DNA of 64,000 nt from Clostridiales bacterium. GTDB lineage: Bacteria > Bacillota > Clostridia > DUPQ01. Of this stretch, positions 35,247 through 44,594 are shown in pieces. The translations under genes and the position numbers were made by a program. Under the pieces are notes generated by a model. The model saw only the letters and a program-made list of their open reading frames with translations. It made no database searches and was not told the origin of the DNA. The stretch lies in NCBI GenBank assembly GCA_023145435.1, contig JAGLDS010000003.1:1-64000 (forward strand). Direction: 5' to 3'. The first letter of the stretch is position 1; the number at the start of each line of letters is the position of its first letter.

Positions 35247-37004
35247 ATGAAAAATGAAATCTTTAATTTCTCTGAATATGAGTATATTGGTCAAGTTATT
35301 AATATTGAAACAAGTTTGTTAGTAGTTAAGGTTTTAGCTGAAACAATTACTAAGAGATTTAGTGTGGGACATCTACTAAGTATTGTTAATGAAGACGAAG
35401 ACACTGCTTTTATTGGAATTGTTAATAAAGTTTTTTTTGAGACAGACAAAGATAATGTGCAACATTTTTATATTGCTCTTAATTTATTTGGTACTTTTTA
35501 CGAACACTATAAAGGACAAATTAATGTATATAAAAGAGGAGTAAATATTTTCCCAACTATAAAAAGTTCTTGTTATTTAATAGAAAAACAAAACTTATAT
35601 CAGTTAATGGAGCTAGTAAGTTATGAAATTGATGTTGATGATCAGTTAGTTATTGGAAAATTTGCTTTAGAGGAAAAAGCAAAAGCAATTTTAAATGGAG
35701 ATATATTTTTTCAAAGACATGCATCAATTTTAGGTAGTACAGGTGCTGGTAAAAGTTGGTGTGTCGCTAATATTTTACAACAAGCTAATAAATTAAATTT
35801 TCCTAATATTATTGTTTTTGACATTCATGGTGAATACAAACCGTTAACAAAAGGAAAAAATAGAGTGGCAAGAAGGTATAAAATAGCAGGTCCTGGAGAT
35901 AAAAGTTTAAACAAAGAAAGCACTATATATCTTCCATATTGGTTACTTAAAATGAATGAATTTATAGCACTTGTGATTGATAAAGATAACGATAATTCGG
36001 ACGTTCAATCTTTGCGATTAACAACTCATATTGAGAGGTTGAAAGAAAAAACCCTAAAAAACCTTAATAAGAAAGAAGTTCAAAGCACTTTTACTATTGA
36101 TTCACCTATTCCTTATGAAATTACTGATCTAGTTAGAAATTTAAATATTGATAATTCAAAAAAAGGATATTCAGGAGCGACAGGTTCTACCACACTTGGG
36201 ACTTATGAAGGGAAATTAACAGATTTAGTTAATACATTACGATCTAAAATGAGTGATAAACGATATGCATTTTTATTTAATCCTCATGAAAAAACAAAAA
36301 ACTATGAGTGGTTAGGACAATTCATGACTAATCTTTTGGGTGTTTCAGATACTAATGAAACTATCAAAATAATTGATTTTTCTGAAGTGCCAACAGATAT
36401 TCTACCAATTATTACAGGAAAACTAGTTAGTTTAATTTATGCTGTACAATTTTGGATGGATAGAGATAAAAGAACTCCTTTAAATATTATATGTGATGAA
36501 GCACATTTGTACTTACCAGAGGTAAAAGATAATGATTTGTTAAAAAGCTCTTTAAGGAATTTTGAAAAAATTTCTAAAGAAGGAAGAAAGTATTCCATAT
36601 CTCTAACAGTAGTAAGTCAGAGACCATATGATGTTAGCCGGACAATACTAAGCCAATGTAATAATTATATTGCCCTACGATTAACAAACGATCGTGATAG
36701 GGAAATGGTTAAAAGTTTAATACCAGAAGCGTTAGAGGGAATTGTTGATATGTTGCCATTATTGGGGATTGGTGAAGCAATGGTATTTGGAGATGCTATT
36801 TTAATGCCAGGTAAAATATTATTAGATATTCCAGTAATAAAACCAGATAGTAATACAAGGAACTACTGGGTTGAGTGGAATGAAAAGAAACCAAAAAATG
36901 ACCATATTGTAAAAGCTGTTGAAATTTTTAGAAGACAAACAAGAGGTTTTACTGAATCAAGTCAAATAGTTCAAGAGAAAAAAAAGACAAGTGATTTTAT
37001 ATAA
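35247..37004 (+). CDS. HerA-type (DUF87) ATPase
   Basis: A 585-residue P-loop ATPase of the HerA/FtsK branch. An N-terminal beta-barrel-like region (residues 1-130, HAS type) precedes Walker A GSTGAGKS (163-170), Walker B NIICDEAH (about 412-419), a sensor region with VVSQRPYDV and an arginine-rich RLTNDRDREM. HerA hexamers translocate DNA, usually with the nuclease NurA or with Sir2/DUF4297 partners in defence systems. No such partner gene is adjacent here. The start has AAAGGAGAACC upstream. Its stop overlaps the convergent transglutaminase gene by eight bases. Confidence 0.82.
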   Translation: MKNEIFNFSEYEYIGQVINIETSLLVVKVLAETITKRFSVGHLLSIVNEDEDTAFIGIVNKVFFETDKDNVQHFYIALNLFGTFYEHYKGQINVYKRGVNIFPTIKSSCYLIEKQNLYQLMELVSYEIDVDDQLVIGKFALEEKAKAILNGDIFFQRHASILGSTGAGKSWCVANILQQANKLNFPNIIVFDIHGEYKPLTKGKNRVARRYKIAGPGDKSLNKESTIYLPYWLLKMNEFIALVIDKDNDNSDVQSLRLTTHIERLKEKTLKNLNKKEVQSTFTIDSPIPYEITDLVRNLNIDNSKKGYSGATGSTTLGTYEGKLTDLVNTLRSKMSDKRYAFLFNPHEKTKNYEWLGQFMTNLLGVSDTNETIKIIDFSEVPTDILPIITGKLVSLIYAVQFWMDRDKRTPLNIICDEAHLYLPEVKDNDLLKSSLRNFEKISKEGRKYSISLTVVSQRPYDVSRTILSQCNNYIALRLTNDRDREMVKSLIPEALEGIVDMLPLLGIGEAMVFGDAILMPGKILLDIPVIKPDSNTRNYWVEWNEKKPKNDHIVKAVEIFRRQTRGFTESSQIVQEKKKTSDFI

Positions 37005-39546
37005 GTGGGAAAAGATGTCTTTTTATTAGATATTCTAAGAAATCCACGTCATCTTTTAACACTTTTATATAATCTCTATAAAACAAACTAAAAGATTCAC
37101 ATTCTTTGGCTGACACCGAGTGGTTTGAATAAATTATCTTATAGTAAATTACAGTTAAATCTGAAAAAGTCATATCATTAAAAGAAAAAATCTCATCAAT
37201 TATTATTGCGTATTCGCGTAGGGTTTGATGTGGTAATTTGCTATATTTTAATTGTTTTAATGTTTGCAAAATATGTTGATATCTATTAATGAATCTTTTG
37301 TTATTTTTAATATGAGAATACAAATACCATCTACTAATTCTAATTATTAGATAAGCAAGAAATAATATTAAAAGAGAACCATAAAGTAATATTAAGTAAT
37401 TAAAGTGTGATGTTTTTTCTTTGTCGAGTGTGCTAATAGTATACTCATCTTGTGTGCTATCCATATCTGTTTCATCAATAGTAGGATCATATAAATCAAG
37501 ATAATCTTCATCACCAAGATTTTCTAAGTATTTAGCATAGCGATTAGTGCTAAAAAGGCTACCATCTATGGTGCTATCACCTTCAAAGAAACCATCTTGC
37601 GTATAGGAAAAAGCAAAAGTTGGTTCAAAATTAATCCACCCAACTCCTTCAAAGTACACTTCAACCCAAGAATGTGCATTACTGTTTTTTACTTCATATA
37701 AATTATCATCAATTGTTTTTGAAGGCATAACATAACCTTCAACATATCTAGCAGGTAAACCAATGCTTCTTACCATAACGGTCATTGCAGTAGCAAAAGA
37801 AGAGCAATAACCTTCTTTTGATTCGAATAAGAAAAAATCTACGAATTCATCTTGAGATGGCAAGGTCATAGGATTTAATGTGTAAGTAAACCCATATTTA
37901 AAATAGGCTTCAATATTCTTAACTTTTTCATAATTATTAGTAGCATCTTTTGTAAGAGAGTAAGCTAATTGTATAGTCCTATTAGAAATATTAGTTGGAA
38001 GGGAGGTGTAGTTTATAATATTGTATTGAGCTTGCTCCATTAAAGAGGTTAATTTGTTTTTATAATATAAATAATGAGGTTCAAAAGCATCATATGTAAG
38101 CATGGTATCTAGCTCTTCATTGTATTTTAGTGATAGAAAAGTCATATAATTATCTAAATACTGACTAATATCATAATAAAAACCTTCATAACTATAATTT
38201 ATGATTAATTGAGTAAGGTCATTTGTTAAATCAATATTTAAATATTCAAGAGAGAATTTTTGACCATTTACTAGTAATTCTTCATTGGTGAAGACTTCAT
38301 CTTTGTTTATTAAAATATTTTCTGTCTGTGAGGAATTAACTAATCTAGAAAAGGGAGGAGTAAACATGGCTTGTGTTTGTAAATCTTTATAAATAAGTGT
38401 CATTACTTTACTTTCAAATAAGAAGTTGTTTAAATTATAATTAGGTAAACGTTTAGTTTCTAATAATGATTTTAATATGGTTGGTGTATTATAAAACTGA
38501 TCATATCCTGTCATATCATTATAGACAGGTATAAATAATAATTTTGTACCATAGAATAGTTCATCTAGAGCTTGTATTCTTTCATTACTAGTATCACTAT
38601 AAGCAAGCGCTAGATCATCTTCACTTCGTAACCAACGTTTACCTGTATAAATATCATAAACAGCTCCTTTTAAGTACATAGGCTTTTCACCATAAATGTT
38701 TAGTACAACTGTGGTATTTAAACGGACTTTTGAATTTAATTCACTACTACTAGTTGAAAAACCTGAATTTGCCAGTGAGAAAAAGTCGTATTTAATAACA
38801 TGTGTTATGTATTTCTTTTCTTTAATAATCTTATCAAGCCAAGGTACTTGTATTGCTCCTCTATTTATTGGTAATAAAAACATGATAAATAACGAAAGTA
38901 ATATTAACGGAACAGTAATTTTAAAAAGAGTATTAAGTTGTTGTTCATTTGTTTTAGTATCTTCCGAAAACAACGGGTTTTTAAGGCTATGTATAAAAAA
39001 TACATATAATAAAAATACAGTGGGAAGATAAACATAAAAAGCTAGTTTTTGTACTTCATGAATAAAAGCCCATTGAGCAGTAAATATTGATGTTGATAGA
39101 ACAATTGCTATAAATGTTGCTTTAAAACGATAAATTGATAAATGCATTATAATTGATAATAAGAATATAAGACCAATTATAATTATTCGTTGGAACTCTG
39201 GAGGTTTATCCAAGCCAACTGTCCAATCAAAAACAAATGTTTGTAAAAATGTAAAGAAGCCTGATAAAAAGGTGCTTTCTGCTTTTTCTGTGGTGTTGTA
39301 AAGATTTATAAAATAGAAAAAACTACCAGTACTTAACAATATTCCAAGTGAAAGCAATAAAGATTTTATATTTTTAAATATGGGTTTACATATATATGAA
39401 AAAGCAAAAGATAGTAATAATATAGGAACAATACCTATTACTTCTTTAAAGTCTAAATCTGTATACTGAATGCTAGCTAGACTAACAGCAAAAGTCATAA
39501 GAGAAGCCATGATTAAATAAATAGGATGTTTTTGTTTACTATTCAT
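36997..39546 (-). CDS. Membrane transglutaminase-like protein (TgpA type)
   Basis: An 849-residue membrane protein. About six hydrophobic helices lie within the first 225 residues, then a long extracytoplasmic part. The transglutaminase/cysteine-protease core is near residues 570-645: the cysteine in EGYCSSFATAMTVMVRSIG, the histidine in NAHSWVEVYF and a glutamate in NFEPTFAF where many relatives have Asp. One further helix (about 725-748) and a cytoplasmic tail follow. With the DUF58 and MoxR genes this is the classical three-gene arrangement. The substrate is unknown. ATG 39546 overlaps the DUF58 stop. Confidence 0.85.
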   Translation of the reverse strand: MNSKQKHPIYLIMASLMTFAVSLASIQYTDLDFKEVIGIVPILLLSFAFSYICKPIFKNIKSLLLSLGILLSTGSFFYFINLYNTTEKAESTFLSGFFTFLQTFVFDWTVGLDKPPEFQRIIIIGLIFLLSIIMHLSIYRFKATFIAIVLSTSIFTAQWAFIHEVQKLAFYVYLPTVFLLYVFFIHSLKNPLFSEDTKTNEQQLNTLFKITVPLILLSLFIMFLLPINRGAIQVPWLDKIIKEKKYITHVIKYDFFSLANSGFSTSSSELNSKVRLNTTVVLNIYGEKPMYLKGAVYDIYTGKRWLRSEDDLALAYSDTSNERIQALDELFYGTKLLFIPVYNDMTGYDQFYNTPTILKSLLETKRLPNYNLNNFLFESKVMTLIYKDLQTQAMFTPPFSRLVNSSQTENILINKDEVFTNEELLVNGQKFSLEYLNIDLTNDLTQLIINYSYEGFYYDISQYLDNYMTFLSLKYNEELDTMLTYDAFEPHYLYYKNKLTSLMEQAQYNIINYTSLPTNISNRTIQLAYSLTKDATNNYEKVKNIEAYFKYGFTYTLNPMTLPSQDEFVDFFLFESKEGYCSSFATAMTVMVRSIGLPARYVEGYVMPSKTIDDNLYEVKNSNAHSWVEVYFEGVGWINFEPTFAFSYTQDGFFEGDSTIDGSLFSTNRYAKYLENLGDEDYLDLYDPTIDETDMDSTQDEYTISTLDKEKTSHFNYLILLYGSLLILFLAYLIIRISRWYLYSHIKNNKRFINRYQHILQTLKQLKYSKLPHQTLREYAIIIDEIFSFNDMTFSDLTVIYYKIIYSNHSVSAKECESFSLFYRDYIKVLKDDVDFLEYLIKRHLFPLI

Positions 39547-40708
39547 AATATAAATTCTCACCTTTTTCTACAACTACTAGTTTTTCATTGGTGACTCCAT
39601 TGATTTCCAAATAGGTATCAGCTTTATTTTCAGACACACAATATTTAACCGTTAATTGCTTTCCTAGTCCACGTAATGCCATTACGTTATTAACTACTTG
39701 CTTTCGTAAAGTCATACTAAATACATAAATAGTATTGATTTTTTCTTTGTTTCCTAAAAAATCAAACAATACAGATTCTAAATCTGCATCCTCTGTAAAG
39801 GGGACCTCTGATAAAATTTTATATACTTTATAAAAATCATTAATGGTTTCAGCATGTACGCTTTTTATTCCTTCATAGTTGAATACAATATCAACAGGGA
39901 TATTTCGTCTAATAAAATAATATGAGGTGGCAAGGGATTCTTCTATTAATAAATCTTCATATACAATCCGTTTTTTTATCACCATATCAACACGCTTTAA
40001 ATCAATAGCCATAATAATCTGTGTATCAAGGACATGTTCTTTTTCTCTTACGAGCAACTCATCTAATTTAGCAGATAATTTCCAGTGGATTAACTTACTT
40101 GAATCACCATACATATAGTTACGCAAATTAACAGTTGACTCGTCACCTTTATTTTTATAGAAAAAAGATAATTGCTTTTGCGACATGGTAATGTTTTGTG
40201 TGGAAGATTCAAATACTCGTTTTATTTTTGGGAAAATAGTAATTGTGTTTTTTATAGTAGGAGTGTAAGTCAAGGTGAATAGGCTAAGCATATCACTTAA
40301 TTCGATTTTTTGAACACCCATATCATAACGACCACGATAACGGCATTTTATTCTATAAGTAAAGTGAGTAGATTTTCTACTAGAAACTAATAGGTTCTTT
40401 ATATCAATTTGATCTGTCAAATAAGTTTCTGGTGATTTAATATAAAGAGTAACATAAGCTATAGGTAGAAAATAATCAATGACAAAAAAACAAGTATATT
40501 TAATACTGTCTCCTTTAACATAACTTTTTTCATTAGTTTCTTCTTTATAAGTGAAGCGTTTAAACACAATAAATAAATTAGTAAAAGAAATTATAGGAAG
40601 TAATAAGACAAAGTAAAAAATAGACCATGGGACAATACCGCCATGTAAATAAACAAATGACAATGATAGAAAAATGATAAATAAATAAAAAATCTGATTT
40701 TTTTTCAT
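39539..40708 (-). CDS. DUF58-domain membrane protein
   Basis: A 389-residue protein with two N-terminal transmembrane helices (about residues 5-22 and 26-46) and a soluble C-terminal half. The DUF58 signature is NLRNYMYGDSSKLIHWKLSAK near residue 195, followed by a VWA-like sheet (IIMAIDLKRVD). It is usually coupled to MoxR ATPases, which are thought to remodel it. It is four bases downstream of the MoxR gene and overlaps the transglutaminase gene, confirming an operon. Confidence 0.85.
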   Translation of the reverse strand: MKKNQIFYLFIIFLSLSFVYLHGGIVPWSIFYFVLLLPIISFTNLFIVFKRFTYKEETNEKSYVKGDSIKYTCFFVIDYFLPIAYVTLYIKSPETYLTDQIDIKNLLVSSRKSTHFTYRIKCRYRGRYDMGVQKIELSDMLSLFTLTYTPTIKNTITIFPKIKRVFESSTQNITMSQKQLSFFYKNKGDESTVNLRNYMYGDSSKLIHWKLSAKLDELLVREKEHVLDTQIIMAIDLKRVDMVIKKRIVYEDLLIEESLATSYYFIRRNIPVDIVFNYEGIKSVHAETINDFYKVYKILSEVPFTEDADLESVLFDFLGNKEKINTIYVFSMTLRKQVVNNVMALRGLGKQLTVKYCVSENKADTYLEINGVTNEKLVVVEKGENLYYE

Positions 40709-40711
40709 ACC

Positions 40712-41650
40712 TTACCTAATGGGAACTTTAACAATTTTTAAGATGTCCTCAATAACATCAGCTGGATCTACATTTTTTAATTGCTCTTCTTGCTTTAAAA
40801 TAAGTCTATGAGCCAAAACATGAACAGCTAAATATTTAATATCATCTGGTGTAACAAAATTTCGTTCATCTATGAAAGCTTTTGCTTGTGCAGCTCTGAT
40901 TAAAAGCAAAGAAGCACGTGGAGAACAACCAAGTGTTACAGAACGATGCATTCTTGTTTTTGAAATTATATTAACCACATATTCATTTAACACTTCATTA
41001 ACTTTGATTCTTTTTACTAGTTGCTGCATCTTTATTATATCTTCACCTGCAACAACCTTACTTAAGGAAACTAAGGGACTAACTTCTTTATATACATTAA
41101 GGATTTCAATTTCTTGTTTTTGCGTTGGGTATCCTATTTTAATTTTCATTAAGAAGCGATCTAGTTGTGCTTCTGGGAGAGGGTACGTACCTAGATATTC
41201 TACAGGGTTTTGCGTAGCTAAAACCATAAAAGGATTTGGTAACATATAGGTGTTCCCATCAACAGTTACTTGCTTTTCTTCCATAACCTCTAACATACTA
41301 GCTTGTGTTTTTGGTGATGTTCTATTTATTTCATCAGCTAATATAATATTACTCATAATACTTCCTGGCTTGAATTCAAAATCACCAGTGTGTTTGTTAT
41401 ACATAGAAAAACCAGTAATATCAGATGGTAAAATATCAGGAGTAAATTGAATTCGCTTAAATTTTAGCCCTAATGATTTTGATAAAGCAGAAACTAGACT
41501 TGTTTTTCCAATACCTGGAACATCTTCAATTAACACATGTCCAGAGGCTAACAAAGAAATAGTAACTAGTTCAAGAACCTCTTTTTTCCCAATGATAACT
41601 TTCCCCATATTTGAAATAATTAACTGTGGTAATTGGTTTAAATTTACCAT
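40712..41650 (-). CDS. MoxR-family AAA+ ATPase
   Basis: A 312-residue AAA+ chaperone-like ATPase. Walker A is GIGKTSL in LIEDVPGIGKTSLVSAL, Walker B is ILADEINRTSPKTQ, and sensor 1 is VLATQNPVEYLGTYPLPEAQLDRF. The MoxR lid domain ends with RASLLLIRAAQAKAF. It heads the MoxR-DUF58-transglutaminase operon. The ATG at 41650 follows GAGAGAGGTTGTT; an upstream start in frame would lack this ribosome site. Confidence 0.9.
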   Translation of the reverse strand: MVNLNQLPQLIISNMGKVIIGKKEVLELVTISLLASGHVLIEDVPGIGKTSLVSALSKSLGLKFKRIQFTPDILPSDITGFSMYNKHTGDFEFKPGSIMSNIILADEINRTSPKTQASMLEVMEEKQVTVDGNTYMLPNPFMVLATQNPVEYLGTYPLPEAQLDRFLMKIKIGYPTQKQEIEILNVYKEVSPLVSLSKVVAGEDIIKMQQLVKRIKVNEVLNEYVVNIISKTRMHRSVTLGCSPRASLLLIRAAQAKAFIDERNFVTPDDIKYLAVHVLAHRLILKQEEQLKNVDPADVIEDILKIVKVPIR

Positions 41651-41710
41651 AACAACCTCTCTCTCATATATCAATATATCTATTTTAGTATAACAAAAAA
41701 GATAGAAATA

Positions 41711-41722
41711 TTTGTTAACAAA
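41711..41722. promoter_or_regulatory. Palindrome and plus-strand promoter between moxR and threonine aldolase genes
   Basis: TTTGTTAACAAA is a perfect 12-base palindrome in the divergent gap. It overlaps the -35 box TTGTTA (41712-41717) of a plus-strand promoter whose -10 is TAGTAT (41735-41740), 17 bases away. A regulator bound here could control both directions; none is identified. Confidence 0.45.
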
Positions 41723-41765
41723 ATGTAAACAATGTAGTATATACTATATATTAGGAGAAATAATC

Positions 41766-42794
41766 ATGAGAATAATTGATATAAGAAGCGATACAGGAAC
41801 TCTTCCAACAGACAAAATGAGAGAAGCTATGAAGAAGGCTGTTGTTGGAGATGATGTATGTAAAGATGATCCTACTGTAAATTTATTAGAAAAAAAAGCA
41901 GCGAAAATAACAGGAAAACAAGCTGCTCTTTTTGTTCCTAGTGGAACATTTGGTAATCAGGTTAGTTTACTTACACATTGTAATCGTGGCGATGAAGTTT
42001 TACTACATGATAAAAGCCATATTATACAACACGAAGCGGGAGCTTCTGCTATTATTGCTGGTGTTCAATTACGTGCTATTGATTCAGTTGATGGGTTGAT
42101 GGATCTAAATGAGTTAGAATATAAAATCAGAAAGGTAGTAGACCAACATTTTCCAGTAACTAAATTAATTTGTCTTGAAAATGCTTTATCAAATGGGAAG
42201 GTATTACCTTTATCATATATGAAGGATACCTATGATTTAGCAAAAAAATATAACATAAAAGTACATTTAGATGGAGCTAGGTTGTTTAATGCTGCAATTA
42301 GTTTAAACGTACCAGTGTCAGATATTACTAAATATACGGATTCAGTAACATTTTGCTTATCAAAAGGATTAGGTGCACCTATTGGATCTATTATTGCAGG
42401 AACAAAAGAATTTATAAATAAAGCGATATATAACCGTAAAATAATGGGTGGTGGAATGAGACAAGCAGGAGTAATAGCAGCTCCAGGTATTATTGCTATG
42501 GAAGAAATGGTTAATCGTTTGAGTGAAGATCACAAGAACGCTAAGGACTTAGCAACTTTAATGAATGAATTACCATTAGTAAACATCATGACAAATTATT
42601 TAGATATTAATATGGTGTTTTTCACCATAAAACAACAAGTTGATGAAATAAAGATGGTTAACTTTTTTAAAGAATATAACATCTTAATTTATCCCCCAGA
42701 AGAAGAGGTATTCCGCTTTGTAACGAACTATGGAGTAAAAAGCGAGGATATTCCTTATATTGTCAATGTTTTAGAAAAGTTTTTATCAAAATAA
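41766..42794 (+). CDS. ltaE: Low-specificity L-threonine aldolase
   Basis: A 342-residue PLP enzyme that cleaves L-threonine and L-allo-threonine to glycine and acetaldehyde. It shows IDIRSDTGTLPTDKMREAM at the N-terminus, the HLDGARLFNA strand binding the cofactor ring, and the catalytic lysine in TFCLSKGLGAPIGS near residue 203. The length is typical. ATG 41766 follows TAGGAGAAATA; an upstream start at 41712 lies in the promoter region and is unlikely. It is divergent from the moxR operon. Confidence 0.9.
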   Translation: MRIIDIRSDTGTLPTDKMREAMKKAVVGDDVCKDDPTVNLLEKKAAKITGKQAALFVPSGTFGNQVSLLTHCNRGDEVLLHDKSHIIQHEAGASAIIAGVQLRAIDSVDGLMDLNELEYKIRKVVDQHFPVTKLICLENALSNGKVLPLSYMKDTYDLAKKYNIKVHLDGARLFNAAISLNVPVSDITKYTDSVTFCLSKGLGAPIGSIIAGTKEFINKAIYNRKIMGGGMRQAGVIAAPGIIAMEEMVNRLSEDHKNAKDLATLMNELPLVNIMTNYLDINMVFFTIKQQVDEIKMVNFFKEYNILIYPPEEEVFRFVTNYGVKSEDIPYIVNVLEKFLSK

Positions 42795-42884
42795 ACACAA
42801 CAAAACAAAACAATTAAGTATATTGACATTGAGGTTTTAAAGGAGTACCCTTCTTTATAGATTATAATATAAGGAAGTGTTTAA

Positions 42885-43712
42885 ATGACAGATTGCGAGA
42901 CATGTAAAAGCAAAGATAACTGTAATGTTGTAGATAAAGAAAACTGTGAAGTTAATAGTTTAATAAAGCCAACTAATGAGTGGAACCATATTAAAAAGGT
43001 TATTCCCATTGTTAGTGGAAAAGGAGGCGTTGGTAAATCACTAATGACTGCTCTTTTAGCAACTCTATTGGCTAGAAAAGGGTATAAAGTAGGAATACTT
43101 GATGCAGATATTACAGGACCTTCAATTCCAAAAATGTTTGGTCTTTCACAAAAGGCAACAGGAGATGGAAAAATTATTTATCCTGCAATCACACATAATG
43201 GAATTAAAGTTATGTCAATAAATTTATTGCTTGAAAATGAAGAAGATCCAGTTGTATGGCGTGGTCCTATTATTGCTGGAACTGTTACTCAATTTTGGAC
43301 TGACGTATTATGGGGTGAGCTTGATTTCTTATTAATTGATATGCCTCCTGGAACAGGGGATGTACCTTTAACTATTTTTCAATCTATTCCAGTTGATGGT
43401 ATTGTAGTTGTAACTTCACCACAAGAACTAGTTTCTATGATTGTAAAAAAAGCATATAATATGGCTGATAAAATGAATATAAAAGTATTTGGAGCAATAG
43501 AAAACATGAGTTACGCTATTTGTCCTAACTGTAATACAAAAATTGAATTATTTGGATCATCCAAAACTAGCCAAATATGTAAAGAGATTAACATTCCTCA
43601 TATTGCTTCTATGCCTATTGATCCCAATATTGCTAAATTAGCAGATACAGGAGAAATTGAGAAATTTAATAAAGACTATTTAGATAAAGCGGTTATTTTA
43701 CTAGAAAAATAA
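42885..43712 (+). CDS. Mrp/NBP35-type P-loop ATPase, Fe-S cluster carrier
   Basis: A 275-residue soluble ATPase of the Mrp/ApbC/NBP35 family, which transfers Fe-S clusters to target proteins. The deviant Walker A SGKGGVGKS is at residues 44-52 and the switch strand is LLIDMPPGTGD. The N-terminus has cysteines at 4, 7, 13 and 21, including a C-x2-C-x5-C set as in NBP35, and the C-terminal half has the dimer cluster pair CPNC. The FeS-assembly role fits an anaerobe with Fe-S dehydratases. The start has AAGGAAG upstream. Confidence 0.88.
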   Translation: MTDCETCKSKDNCNVVDKENCEVNSLIKPTNEWNHIKKVIPIVSGKGGVGKSLMTALLATLLARKGYKVGILDADITGPSIPKMFGLSQKATGDGKIIYPAITHNGIKVMSINLLLENEEDPVVWRGPIIAGTVTQFWTDVLWGELDFLLIDMPPGTGDVPLTIFQSIPVDGIVVVTSPQELVSMIVKKAYNMADKMNIKVFGAIENMSYAICPNCNTKIELFGSSKTSQICKEINIPHIASMPIDPNIAKLADTGEIEKFNKDYLDKAVILLEK

Positions 43713-43715
43713 AAT

Positions 43716-44480
43716 TTATTTAGTTATTGTAGAAGTACTATCTGAATTTAAGATAGTACTTTTTTTTAAGTCTTTAATAATTTTATCAATAATCCATTCA
43801 TGAGACAGTTCGTTTATTTCTAAAGTTACAAAAGCTTTATAATTTTCTTTAATAATTTGATTATATAAATTAAGTGAATGAGAAAATGGGACACTTTGGT
43901 CATGTTTACCATGAATGATTTTTACTTTTGCTTTTGCGATTTCACTAGCATGAAAAATTGGAGAACGATATTTATAATCATTAATATTATGTTTGCTAGG
44001 TGGACCTGCTAAGCAGTATTCAACGTGCTTTTTATAGTTAGAATTTTCGTTTCTCCAGCGACTAAGATCTGTAACTGAACAATTGGCGATGATTGTAGAA
44101 AAAAGATGAGGTCTATATGCTGCCATCAAAAGAGCCATATGACCACCACCACTACTACCTACCAACATAATTTTTTCTTCATCTATATCATTATGTTTTT
44201 TTACATAATCAATTGCATCAATTATATCTTGTTTTGCTAGTAGTGAGCCGCAAGCAAGGTGACCAAATTGATTGCTATTTAAATTTGGCCCTCTAAATTC
44301 TGGGAAAAGCATATTCCAATTTGTACTCTTTTGATAAGGTAAGAAATCATTAATTTGATTATATCTATCAAAGCTCCAAGTATGTAAAATTACTAGCAAT
44401 GGACTATTTTTTTTAGATGCACTATAAAACAACGAAGGTTGTTTAGAATGATCGATTGATGATTGTACCCATATTTCCAT
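43716..44480 (-). CDS. Alpha/beta hydrolase (prolyl oligopeptidase/esterase-like)
   Basis: A 254-residue cytoplasmic serine hydrolase. The nucleophile elbow is GSSGGG in LVGSSGGGHMALLMAAY near residue 107, the acid is probably in HGKHDQSVP near 193, and the catalytic histidine is in LSHEW near 230. The fold resembles the S9 peptidase/acetyl-esterase group; substrate unknown. Its 3' end contains the terminator of the convergent Mrp gene, so its last dozen codons double as a hairpin. The start follows GTGAGGAAAC. Confidence 0.78.
   Translation of the reverse strand: MEIWVQSSIDHSKQPSLFYSASKKNSPLLVILHTWSFDRYNQINDFLPYQKSTNWNMLFPEFRGPNLNSNQFGHLACGSLLAKQDIIDAIDYVKKHNDIDEEKIMLVGSSGGGHMALLMAAYRPHLFSTIIANCSVTDLSRWRNENSNYKKHVEYCLAGPPSKHNINDYKYRSPIFHASEIAKAKVKIIHGKHDQSVPFSHSLNLYNQIIKENYKAFVTLEINELSHEWIIDKIIKDLKKSTILNSDSTSTITK
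43733..43767 (+). terminator. Terminator of the Mrp gene, inside the convergent hydrolase gene
   Basis: An 11-base-pair perfect stem AAGTACTATCT/AGATAGTACTT (43733-43743 with 43751-43761) followed by a run of T residues on the plus strand. It lies within the last codons of the minus-strand hydrolase. Confidence 0.85.
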
Positions 44481-44541
44481 AATGTTTCCTCACTTTGTAT
44501 AAAGTGTAATCTATAATTAATAGAAAAAGCAAATATAATAT

Positions 44542-44571
44542 TTGAAGATTTACTTTTTATGGTAATATAGT
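44542..44571 (+). promoter_or_regulatory. Possible promoter of the lipoprotein gene
   Basis: TTGAAG (44542-44547) and TATAGT (44566-44571) with an 18-base spacer, 23 bases before the lipoprotein start. Other AT-rich -10 candidates overlap it. Confidence 0.4.
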
Positions 44572-44594
44572 ATTATATTAAGTGAGGGAAACAC

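Noticed and set aside
40872-41450. Plus-strand frames of 125 and 66 codons within the MoxR gene
   Set aside because: They are antisense to clear AAA+ motifs and have no ribosome sites. They mirror the real gene.
35247-41650. Anti-phage defence island built on HerA
   Set aside because: No NurA, Sir2, DUF4297, nuclease, toxin or transposase is adjacent. The neighbours are the MoxR/DUF58/transglutaminase housekeeping-type operon.
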